From an uncultured Steroidobacter sp. (GTDB taxonomy: Bacteria > Pseudomonadota > Gammaproteobacteria > Steroidobacterales > Steroidobacteraceae): a stretch of 9,146 bases of DNA. The translations under genes and the position numbers were made by a program. Where the stretch lies: positions 1 to 9,146 of the forward strand of contig CAMLEO010000288.1 of assembly GCA_946478975.1 (NCBI GenBank). The letters are read 5' to 3'. Each line of letters begins with the position of its first letter. Within the stretch, counting starts at the first letter, position 1. Of this stretch, positions 1-6,362 are shown one piece after another. The notes beneath the pieces were generated by a model. The model made no database searches, was not told where the DNA came from, and saw only the letters and a list, made by a program, of their open reading frames with translations.

Positions 1-604
1 GACCGCCGCGACCGATCACCGCCGGCACGTCGTTCTCGGTGAGGCCGGCTCGCTGCAACTGGCGCTTCGCCTCGTCGTCCACTTCCACATCCAAGTAGAA
101 ATGCGGAGAGGCGTTGCGAGTCAGGAACTCGCGCAGGTGCAGTGTGTGGCAGCAGTAACGCGAGCCGAGCAAGGTCATCTCGCTGTTCGGCGAAGCGATC
201 AACCCCATGCGCCGCAGAATGAAAGCGCGCATGAAGATTTCGCTGATCTCGGCATCGGTCTGCACGACCAGGCGCAACTCGCTGTCGCGAATGCAGAGCA
301 CTTCGCCGGGCTCGTTCACGTGCACGAACGCGAAGCCGGGCACGCCGCGCAGCGTGCTCATCTCGCCGCCGAAATCTCCCGGCCCGAGCGGATACAACAT
401 CTGCTCCTCGCCACCGGGAATCTCGATGAACAAGCTGCCCGAGAGCACCACGAACATCTTCGCTTCCGGGTCGCCGGGCTCCATCAGGATCTGCCCGGCA
501 GAGGTTGCGACGTGATGTCCGTACGGTTCGAGGCGCGCGATCTGTGCCTTGGTGAGCCGAGGAAACATTTGCTCCCGGCGTTTCTCGTATAGCTCGTTCG
601 ACAT
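1..604 (-). CDS. Cyclic-nucleotide-binding-like domain protein, N-terminal part of a probable thioredoxin-reductase fusion (3' end outside window)
   Basis: 201 complete codons are visible; the gene runs off the left edge. Residues about 15-130 form a CNB/CRP-type beta-roll: the stretch FVVLSGSLF (51-59), then a phosphate-cassette-like GDFGGEMSTLRG (77-88), then a helix SEIFMRAFILRRMGL (121-135). The Arg that normally binds the cyclic phosphate is not at its usual place, since the cassette continues GVPGFA, so ligand binding is doubtful. Residues about 143-200 look like a small glutaredoxin-like alpha/beta segment (LLGSRY...LREFLTRN...DVPAVI). I recognise this order from proteins in which CNB and a linker domain precede an FAD/NAD(P)H thioredoxin-disulfide reductase module; that module would lie outside the window, so the product name is partly inferred. 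The start ATG (602-604) follows a weak GGAA. The gene sits 15 nt downstream of the DsbA-like gene, which implies one operon. Confidence 0.8.
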   Translation of the reverse strand, partial: MSNELYEKRREQMFPRLTKAQIARLEPYGHHVATSAGQILMEPGDPEAKMFVVLSGSLFIEIPGGEEQMLYPLGPGDFGGEMSTLRGVPGFAFVHVNEPGEVLCIRDSELRLVVQTDAEISEIFMRAFILRRMGLIASPNSEMTLLGSRYCCHTLHLREFLTRNASPHFYLDVEVDDEAKRQLQRAGLTENDVPAVIGRGG

Positions 605-619
605 GGCGACGTTCCAGAT

Positions 620-1159
620 TCAGCGCTGACGAAGGATCGCTTCCACTGCGTCGAACAGCGGCTGCATACCGGCGGAAGCGTCCTGGATGGTGCCGTTGAT
701 GAAAATGCCCGGGGTGCTGCGGACACCGCTCTGGTGGCCGCTTTCGATGTGCTCGCGCACCCGCTGGCGATAGATCTCGTCATCCATCTCGGCGGTGTAA
801 CGCGACATATCCAGCTGCAGCTGCTCGGCGTAGCTGCGCAAGTTGTTCGGCTTCAAATGCAATTGATTGGCGAACAGCAGGTCATGCATTTCCCAGAACT
901 TGCCCTGCGCGCTGGCGACCTCGGACGCTTCGGCTGCAGCGAGCGCATGAGGATGCATGGACTCCAGCGGGAAGTGCCGGAACACGATGCGCACCTCTTC
1001 CGGAAAGTGCCGCAGCAGCAGCTTCAACGCCGGCGCGGCCTGCTTGCAGGTCGGGCATTCGAAGTCCGCGTACTCCACGACCGTCACCGGGGCGTGTTGG
1101 GGGCCGAGCTGATGATCGACGGCAGTGACTGGGGTGGTCAGATACGAGTGATGCGCCAT
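620..1159 (-). CDS. Cytosolic DsbA-family thioredoxin-fold protein (CPTC active site)
   Basis: 179 aa. The first strand, VTVVEYADFEC, leads directly into the redox motif C35-P-T-C38. A helical insert follows (about 65-140, with HFPLESMHPHALAAAEASE and FWEMHDLLF), and the fold closes with RSTPGIFING, where Pro150 is the cis-proline facing the active site. This is the DSBA/Thioredoxin_4 arrangement of 2-Cys oxidoreductases. There is no signal peptide or membrane segment, so it probably acts in the cytosol as a dithiol reductase or isomerase, unlike classical periplasmic DsbA. The start chosen is ATG 1157-1159, preceded by GGAGAGGAAC at good spacing; an in-frame ATG four codons upstream would place that purine tract inside the gene. 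It is the first gene of a minus-strand operon with the CNB/reductase-type gene, which suggests that its disulfide is recycled by that partner. The substrate is unknown. Confidence 0.88.
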   Translation of the reverse strand: MAHHSYLTTPVTAVDHQLGPQHAPVTVVEYADFECPTCKQAAPALKLLLRHFPEEVRIVFRHFPLESMHPHALAAAEASEVASAQGKFWEMHDLLFANQLHLKPNNLRSYAEQLQLDMSRYTAEMDDEIYRQRVREHIESGHQSGVRSTPGIFINGTIQDASAGMQPLFDAVEAILRQR

Positions 1160-1272
1160 GTTCCTCTCCATCGGTCGGCTCTCGATAGTACCGCCGAATG
1201 TGCGCGCCAGGCTTGCAAGGACGTGCTTTTCCGTCCGCCGGCCTGCTACCGCAAGTCCATGGCTTGCGATCA

Positions 1273-1304
1273 GGCAATTTCTGCCCATTTTGCCCAGAAA
1301 TGCC
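1273..1304. promoter_or_regulatory. Imperfect inverted repeat in the divergent intergenic region (candidate operator)
   Basis: The left arm GGCAATTTCTG (1273-1283) and right arm CAGAAATGCC (1295-1304) are complementary over 10 pairs with one bulged A, around an 11-nt centre. Flanking CAG (1270s) and CTG (1307-1309) extend the symmetry with an internal mismatch. The repeat lies 59 nt before the ligase start and about 114 nt before the DsbA-like gene. I do not recognise the motif as a known regulator box; it may be an operator or simply a weak hairpin. I see no convincing -35/-10 pair elsewhere in 1160-1362. Confidence 0.35.
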
Positions 1305-1362
1305 GCCTGTTTGCGGGACGCGAGCATGCTGTGATGAGTCCGGCAACCACGGACGGACCCAC

Positions 1363-2223
1363 ATGCCAATCTGCAACCCACCCCGCTCGATCACTTACTG
1401 CATTCTCCTGGGCGCCTCGATGTGCGCACCGTTGCCCGCGGCGCACGCGGCGCCACCGCCGCTCGCGTTGGCCAATGACTATGAAGACGTCGACATCGAC
1501 CTCACCCGTTACTGGGTGAGTGAAAAATATGATGGCGTGCGCGCGTACTGGGATGGCACGCAGCTGCTGACGCGCGCAGGCAACGTCATCCATGCACCCG
1601 CGTGGTTCACCGCGCATTGGCCAGCGACGCCGCTCGATGGAGAACTGTGGGCCGGTCGCGGCCGATTCGAAATCGTCACCGCGACCGTGCGCGACTTCGA
1701 ACCGAACGACGACGCGTGGCGAAACATTCGGTTCATGGTGTTCGACCTGCCGACGCACACCGGCCCATTCGAGGCGCGCCTGGCGATGCTCGAACGATTG
1801 CTCGCCGGCGCGGCCATCGAGTGGCTCAAAGCCGCACCTCAATCGCGCGCCGTCGATGACGCGCAGTTGCATCGACGCTTGCAAGAAGTCACCTCCGCTG
1901 GCGGCGAAGGTTTGATGCTGCATCGGGGGGACTCGCTGTATCGCGCCGAGCGCAGCGACGATCTGCTCAAGTTCAAACCGTATCAAGACGCCGAAGCGCG
2001 CGTGATCGCGCATCTTCCTGGCAAAGGCAAATACGTTGGGATGATGGGTGCACTGCTCGTACAGGACGCTCGCGGCCTGCAATTCCGCATCGGCACCGGA
2101 TTCACCGACGAAGTGCGCCGCCATCCGCCACCGATCGGCAGTTGGGTGACGTTCACCTATCACGACGTCACCGCTCGCGGCATCCCGCGCTTCGCAAGCT
2201 TTCAGCGAGTTCGGGCGCAGTAG
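1363..2223 (+). CDS. Minimal ATP-dependent DNA ligase with export signal (Lig E type)
   Basis: 286 aa. Nucleotidyltransferase motifs are in order: motif I EKYDGVR (54-60) with the AMP-accepting Lys55, motif III LDGELW (91-96), motif IIIa FMVFDLP (124-130), motif IV GEGLMLHR (181-188) and motif V LLKFKP (201-206). A small OB-fold follows (GKYVGMMGALL and FRIGTGFTDEVR, about 222-252). There is no extra DNA-binding or NAD-specific domain. This size and motif set match the Lig E class of proteobacterial ligases, which seal nicks using ATP. Residues 1-30 (hydrophobic YCILLGASM, then PAAHA before APPP) look like a Sec signal peptide with cleavage after AHA, as is typical of Lig E, so the enzyme is predicted periplasmic. 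The start ATG 1363 was chosen because it yields the signal peptide directly; its ribosome site (GGACGGA) is weak. The open frame extends upstream to 1198, but that part has no ligase similarity. Confidence 0.93.
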   Translation: MPICNPPRSITYCILLGASMCAPLPAAHAAPPPLALANDYEDVDIDLTRYWVSEKYDGVRAYWDGTQLLTRAGNVIHAPAWFTAHWPATPLDGELWAGRGRFEIVTATVRDFEPNDDAWRNIRFMVFDLPTHTGPFEARLAMLERLLAGAAIEWLKAAPQSRAVDDAQLHRRLQEVTSAGGEGLMLHRGDSLYRAERSDDLLKFKPYQDAEARVIAHLPGKGKYVGMMGALLVQDARGLQFRIGTGFTDEVRRHPPPIGSWVTFTYHDVTARGIPRFASFQRVRAQ

Positions 2224-2256
2224 AGGATCGCATCGAGCTCAGCGTAAGCTAGCTGC

Positions 2257-2712
2257 ATGCAGCTATCTCCTGTCGATCCTGCGATCGTTGCTGTCTGGCG
2301 CTGGCACGGAACGTTTTCCGCACTCATCTTCACGGTGCTGGCGATTGCGTTGAGCCTGCCCGTGCCGGGGTTGTGGCCGTTACTGCCGGTGCTGGTGGCG
2401 ATTGCGGGGCTGACGCTTGCGTGGGTGTGGCCGCCAGTTGCTTATCGCTACTTGCGATTCGGCGTCGATGAGACCGGGATTGCAATCGAGAGCGGCGTAC
2501 TGTGGCGGTCGCGGGTGGCGCTGCCTCGCGTGCGCATTCAACACACCGATGTGTCACAAGGTCCGCTCGAACGTCGCTATGACATCGGCACATTGAAGCT
2601 CTACACCGCTGGCAGCCGACACGTGAAGATCGAACTGCCGGGGCTGAAGCATGACGAAGCGCTCGCGCTGCGCGATGCGCTGTTGGCGGAAGGGCGCGGC
2701 AGTGGCGTCTGA
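2257..2712 (+). CDS. Membrane protein with one bacterial PH-like domain (YdbS-like)
   Basis: 151 aa. Two hydrophobic segments (about 18-36 and 38-58, the second ending in a Trp/Pro-rich turn WVWPPVAYRY) are followed by a single bPH2 (formerly DUF304) domain. The recognisable core runs GIAIESGVLWR...LPRVRIQHTDVSQGPLERRYDIGTLKLYTAG (split here for length; about 74-119). The core motif, a strand 'x-G-(V/L)' then 'R-I-Q-H-T-D', then 'L-x-R-x-x-x-(V/I)-x-x-(L/V)', recurs in the next gene. Proteins of this type act at the inner membrane. In Bacillus subtilis the homologous YdbST pair belongs to the sigma-W envelope-stress regulon and has been linked to resistance against antimicrobial peptides; the role here is unknown. 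Start ATG 2257 lacks a clear Shine-Dalgarno sequence and lies 33 nt after the ligase gene, so read-through from that gene is possible. Confidence 0.85.
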   Translation: MQLSPVDPAIVAVWRWHGTFSALIFTVLAIALSLPVPGLWPLLPVLVAIAGLTLAWVWPPVAYRYLRFGVDETGIAIESGVLWRSRVALPRVRIQHTDVSQGPLERRYDIGTLKLYTAGSRHVKIELPGLKHDEALALRDALLAEGRGSGV

Positions 2713-4201
2713 CGCTGACTTCCAACCGAACCGAAGGCTGCATGGCACCTCGTGGCTGTTCGGCCTGAGCGCCGCGATCAAACAAATGGTGCTGCCGCTG
2801 ATCGCGCTGATCTTCTTTGGCACGCGTGACAACGATGAGGGCCCATTCGGTCCGTATGTCATTCCAATCGTTTTCGCCGCGCTGCTGGTTCGCGCGTTGT
2901 GGCAGCAGTGGACCTATCGCTACGGCTTCGGCCCGCACGGGCTCGTCATCCGTGAAGGTTTGATCTTCCGCAACGTGCGGCAGATCGAATATGCCCGCAT
3001 CGAAAACATCGACACCGAACGCGGCGTGTTGCATCGGCTGCTGGGCGTCGCGGAAGTGCGGGTGCAAACATCGACGGGCGGCAAGCCCGAAGCGCTGATC
3101 AGCGTACTCGATCTCGCAGCCGTGCAGGAAATGCGAGCCAGAGTGTTCGCCGACAGCACGCCCGGAGAGCCGGCTGCCACGCCCGCCGATGAAACAACGT
3201 TACTTCATCTGCCGACCGGCGAGCTCATCCGTTATGGCTTGATCGACAACCGCGGCATGATCGTCGTCGCCGCCGGCGTCGGCTTGTTACAACAGGCCGG
3301 CCTGCTGAAACTCGATGAGAAATGGTTCGACAGCGTGCTGCACTCCTCCTCCGCCGCCGGCCTGATCGCACTGGGCTGGATGATGCAGATTGCGCTGGGC
3401 CTGCTCGCCATCGTGAGCGCGATCGTTGCAGTTCGCCTGCTTTCAGTCGTGCTGGCGCTCGTGACCTTTCACGATTTCAAGCTCACGCGTCAGAACGGCG
3501 ACCTGCGAGCGCGCTACGGTTTGTTTACTCGAATCGCGCTCACGCTGCGCACTCGTCGCATTCAAGCGGTTCATCAAACGCAGTCGCTGCTGCATCGCTG
3601 GTTCGATCGCGTGACGCTCAACGTCGATCTCGCCGGCGACAGCGGCGGCGACGATCGGCGCGATACAAACAAATCCAGAGCGCGATGGCTGGCGCCGGTG
3701 TGTCCGGCGAGCGCGGCACCGGCACTGATCGCCGCGGCATTGCCATCGATCGATTTGAGCGATGAGCCGGACTGGCAGCCGCTGGCGCCGCGCGCCCGAG
3801 GACGAATCTTTCGTCGCACGGCCGTGATCGCGATGCTGTTACTTACCGGCCCGGCGATTTGGTATTTGCGCGGCGGCGCTGTCGTGATCGTGCTGAGCTG
3901 CATTCCGCTGGCGTGGATGCACGCTCACCTGTACACGAAAAATACGCGTTGGGCGCTGGCGAAGGATGCGGTGATGTTTCGTTCCGGCTGGCTGACTCGC
4001 CGGCTCACCATCGTGCCGCGAGATCGAGTGCAGACGTTGAGCATCGACGCGTCGCCGTTCGATCGCCGCAGCCGGATGGCAAACATTTATGTCGACACCG
4101 CGGGCGGCGGCGCGATGCGAGCGGGAATCCGGATTCGTTACCTGGCCGCGGATGTGGCCGAAAGACTGGCGAGCGCGTTGTATCGAACCGCCGGCGTTTG
4201 A
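2702..4201 (+). CDS. Multi-spanning membrane protein with three bacterial PH-like domains (YdbT-like)
   Basis: 499 aa. Membrane segments are at about 28-40 and 51-68, then a first bPH2 repeat (79-127, core IEYARIENIDTERGVLHRLLG). A hydrophobic stretch near 185-203 and a long hairpin at about 218-256 precede a second repeat (267-312, core RIQAVHQTQSLLHRWFDRV). Two more segments (about 372-388 and 391-407) precede a third repeat (423-468, core RVQTLSIDASPFDRRSRM). The order (TM pair, PH) x3 is the YdbT architecture. It presumably forms an inner-membrane complex with the single-PH protein upstream, whose gene it overlaps by 11 nt, so the two are translationally coupled. The start is GTG 2702, preceded by GGAAGG with an 8-nt spacer; an ATG at 2651 in the same frame lies deep inside the preceding gene and has no such site. 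The gene ends 10 nt from the convergent kinase gene. Confidence 0.88.
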   Translation: MASDADFQPNRRLHGTSWLFGLSAAIKQMVLPLIALIFFGTRDNDEGPFGPYVIPIVFAALLVRALWQQWTYRYGFGPHGLVIREGLIFRNVRQIEYARIENIDTERGVLHRLLGVAEVRVQTSTGGKPEALISVLDLAAVQEMRARVFADSTPGEPAATPADETTLLHLPTGELIRYGLIDNRGMIVVAAGVGLLQQAGLLKLDEKWFDSVLHSSSAAGLIALGWMMQIALGLLAIVSAIVAVRLLSVVLALVTFHDFKLTRQNGDLRARYGLFTRIALTLRTRRIQAVHQTQSLLHRWFDRVTLNVDLAGDSGGDDRRDTNKSRARWLAPVCPASAAPALIAAALPSIDLSDEPDWQPLAPRARGRIFRRTAVIAMLLLTGPAIWYLRGGAVVIVLSCIPLAWMHAHLYTKNTRWALAKDAVMFRSGWLTRRLTIVPRDRVQTLSIDASPFDRRSRMANIYVDTAGGGAMRAGIRIRYLAADVAERLASALYRTAGV

Positions 4202-4211
4202 ATCGCGGCGG

Positions 4212-5945
4212 TCAATCCCGTGCCAGGGACAGGATGCGAGAGAACGGCGAATCGGTCTTGCGCCACAGGCGCCGCCGCAGCGACGCCATGGCGATGATCA
4301 TGCCGGGAATCACGCCGCTCAACGCGCTATAGATGTAGTTGCGCTCGGTGACGTGATCGGCCTGCACCAGCAGCGCCAATCCCAGCAAGGTGCCAAACAC
4401 AGCACCGATCAAGGCCACTTCGAATCTGAACCGCCCGGCGGCGATGCGCCAGCGGCGAGTCACGTAATCCATGCTGCTGGCCCAGACCGAGCCGCACAAC
4501 ATCATCACCAAACCATTGCTCAGCCCGGACAACTTCTGCGCGACGATCAACACCAGCGCGATCCATATGACGGTGGCGCTGAATGCAGCGATCACGTGGC
4601 TGCGGAACCGCGAGCGGAAGAACGTCTCGCAGAATTCCACCATCATCGCCGTGCCGATGCCGACAGCAATGCCGGACGGATACATCCATTCATGGATGCG
4701 GCCCATGCTCAAGCTGTCGAAGTACGCGAAGATCGCGCCGGCGATCGTGCCGAGCGCAATCGAGCGGCCGAAGGCATTGAACAGCGCACCGGGCACGTCC
4801 TCTTCACGACGCAACACGATGCGGCTCTGCAATTCCTTCAGCGAATCGAAGCGGGTATCGGGTCGAGGCGACATCGCACGCATGATGGCGCGAGAGACCT
4901 GGCGAGGAATGTCGGTGCGAACTTTTTCGATCGGCTGCACGGCGCCCATGGGCACGCGGCCGGTCAGCAGTTCATACATCAACACGCCCCAGGCGTATTG
5001 ATCGGCACGCCAGTCGACTTCCTTCGCATCCGCATGCTGTTCCGGCGCCATGTAATAAGCGGTGCCGAGATTCATGCCGGTGCGAGTGAGTTCGTTGTAC
5101 TGGTAAGCGCGCGCGATGCCGAAGTCCATCAGCTTCACGACGCCGCTGTTGTCGACCCAAACGTTTTCGGGCTTGAGGTCGCGGTGAACGATGAAGCGGT
5201 GCGCGTGGCGCAGAGCTTCGAGCAGCTGCTCACCGATCTGGATCGCCTCTTCCACCGGGAACGGACGGCCGGTCGCGATCTGCGACTGCATGCGACGGCG
5301 CAAGCTCATGCCGCGCAGACGTTCCATCGTGAAGAAGTACCGTCCGCTCGCGACGCCGACGTCGAACACGCGCACGATGTTCGGATGCGCGAGCTTGCAC
5401 GAGACCTTGGCTTCGGAGAGGAAGCGACCGCGAGCCGCGGCGCTGGAGAGCAATTCGTTGCGAAGGACTTTGATCGCGACTTCTTCGTCTTTCAGGCGAT
5501 CGCGGGCCGCGAACACGCGGCCCATGCCGCCGTCGCCGAGCACGGCCTGAATCTCATAACGACCCTGCAGCACCACGCCCGGGCCGATGACAACGTTGGA
5601 GCCTTGATGAGTCTGCGTCTGCGGTTCAGGAAGGATGTCTTCGTCATCGTCCACGGAGCGCATCATGGTGACCGCCTCGCGGTTCACACCAGGGGCGCGA
5701 TTCGTAGAGCCTGAACGATTCACCTGGCGCGTCGCCGGTTCAGTCGCGCTGCGCGCCATCTGATAAGCAGCCACGAGCCGCGCCAGATCCTGCTGGGCAG
5801 CTTCCTGGGCCTCCAGCGTTTCAGCATTGATGAGCTTGTGCTGAAGCACCGCCAGGCGATCCGTATAGTTTTGCCATAACGTGGCCGGGTCGTCCGCAGA
5901 CTCCAACCCGAGCAGCATCAAGGCATTCTCCAGACGACTGGACAT
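4212..5945 (-). CDS. Membrane-anchored Ser/Thr protein kinase (Hanks type) with degenerate J-like N-terminus
   Basis: 577 aa. The catalytic domain (about 128-376) has every key element: glycine loop GDGGMG (137-142), VAIK with Lys159, Glu178 in helix C, HRDLKPEN (254-261, catalytic Asp256), DFG (274-276) and APE (300-302). It should be an active Ser/Thr kinase. Residues 1-65 are helical and resemble a J-domain without its HPD loop: ALMLLGL, then LWQNYTDRLAVLQ, then QQDLARLVAAYQM. A Gln/Thr/Asp-rich linker joins it to the kinase. After residue 392 there are about six hydrophobic segments (393-412, 421-438, 449-471, 476-491, 508-528, 535-556) and a basic tail, which would place both kinase and tail in the cytoplasm. 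No PASTA or other sensor domain is seen. The ribosome site AAGGAAAG is about 13 nt before ATG 5945, rather far. No cognate phosphatase or substrate gene is adjacent, so the pathway is unknown. Confidence 0.93.
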   Translation of the reverse strand: MSSRLENALMLLGLESADDPATLWQNYTDRLAVLQHKLINAETLEAQEAAQQDLARLVAAYQMARSATEPATRQVNRSGSTNRAPGVNREAVTMMRSVDDDEDILPEPQTQTHQGSNVVIGPGVVLQGRYEIQAVLGDGGMGRVFAARDRLKDEEVAIKVLRNELLSSAAARGRFLSEAKVSCKLAHPNIVRVFDVGVASGRYFFTMERLRGMSLRRRMQSQIATGRPFPVEEAIQIGEQLLEALRHAHRFIVHRDLKPENVWVDNSGVVKLMDFGIARAYQYNELTRTGMNLGTAYYMAPEQHADAKEVDWRADQYAWGVLMYELLTGRVPMGAVQPIEKVRTDIPRQVSRAIMRAMSPRPDTRFDSLKELQSRIVLRREEDVPGALFNAFGRSIALGTIAGAIFAYFDSLSMGRIHEWMYPSGIAVGIGTAMMVEFCETFFRSRFRSHVIAAFSATVIWIALVLIVAQKLSGLSNGLVMMLCGSVWASSMDYVTRRWRIAAGRFRFEVALIGAVFGTLLGLALLVQADHVTERNYIYSALSGVIPGMIIAMASLRRRLWRKTDSPFSRILSLARD

Positions 5946-6360
5946 AACAGTGGCGAATCTTTCCTTGAGAAAACAGTGAGGCGACCTGGGCCTAAGTACC
6001 GCAGGAGTGCAAACATTGCACGAGCCCTGTGTGCTTGAAAAGTGCCTCCATGCGCCGACACTGTTCGCGAAGCCAGAAAGCTGATAGTCGAATGCGCGCC
6101 AGGGGCTGGCAACTCATTCTTCGACCAGTTATCGGCCGCGAACCACCGGTCGTCGGCTGAGGAACTTTCGGCAGCTACAGTAACCCGCTTCAGCATCGAC
6201 GACTCTGTCGCCGATCACACACTGATTCGCGCAATCCCGCGCATGGGATGCGCAAAAAGCAGACTTGTTCGCGCTCCCAGGCGAGAAGTATCGCAGACCC
6301 TGAAAGCGCCGACGACGTGTCGCCAAAACGCATGTCCGGCGTTCACGACATAACGCGGCG
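5946..6360. other. Non-coding interval upstream of the kinase gene
   Basis: About 415 nt without a convincing gene. The only open frame of note, plus strand 6042-6353, has a Ser/Ala/Arg-rich, low-information product and no ribosome site. The interval holds the kinase's presumed promoter region, including the palindrome at 6007-6021, and at its far end the nested hairpin that abuts the stop codon of the neighbouring minus-strand gene. The kinase -35/-10 could not be assigned with confidence. Confidence 0.5.
6007..6021. promoter_or_regulatory. Perfect palindrome GTGCAA-N3-TTGCAC upstream of the kinase gene
   Basis: The two 6-nt half sites are exact reverse complements around a 3-nt ACA centre (TGT on the kinase strand). 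The site lies about 62-76 nt upstream of the kinase start codon, in a position suited to a dimeric transcription factor. No regulator is assigned. The symmetry does not extend beyond the 15 bp. Confidence 0.4.
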
Positions 6361-6362
6361 CT
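6305..6362 (-). terminator. Nested stem-loop at the 3' end of the 154-aa gene (candidate terminator)
   Basis: Three concentric helices can form: 6305-6311 with 6356-6362 (7 bp), 6318-6322 with 6346-6350 (5 bp) and 6327-6331 with 6339-6343 (5 bp, 7-nt loop). The structure begins within the minus-strand stop codon (6361-6363). Only TTTC follows on the minus strand, so it is a weak intrinsic terminator at best; an mRNA-stabilising hairpin is equally possible. Confidence 0.35.

Noticed and set aside
1160..1381. Upstream extension of the DsbA-like frame to 1381
   Set aside because: The added residues are Arg/Gly/Cys-rich without similarity to the family, and a strong ribosome site immediately precedes the ATG at 1159.
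734..1519. Plus-strand open frame of 261 codons over the DsbA-like gene
   Set aside because: It lies opposite a gene with a clear CPTC motif, cis-Pro and Shine-Dalgarno sequence, and its product has no recognisable domain.
2651..2701. ATG start at 2651 for the three-PH-domain protein
   Set aside because: It would overlap the preceding gene by over 60 nt and adds a non-family basic peptide; GTG 2702 has GGAAGG at 8 nt.
4089..5714. Long plus-strand open frame (541 codons) opposite the kinase gene
   Set aside because: It is the antisense of a kinase gene with all catalytic motifs. Its product is His/Ala/Arg-rich and low in structure, as expected for antisense reading of high-GC coding DNA.
6004..6021. 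Sigma-54 promoter at the GTGCAA/TTGCAC palindrome
   Set aside because: TTGCA is present at the -12 position, but the GG-N10-GC spacing or second G is wrong on both strands.
6042..6353. Possible 103-aa plus-strand gene in the spacer upstream of the kinase
   Set aside because: No ribosome site, no domain, biased Ser/Ala/Arg content, and it overlaps regulatory-looking structure at its end.
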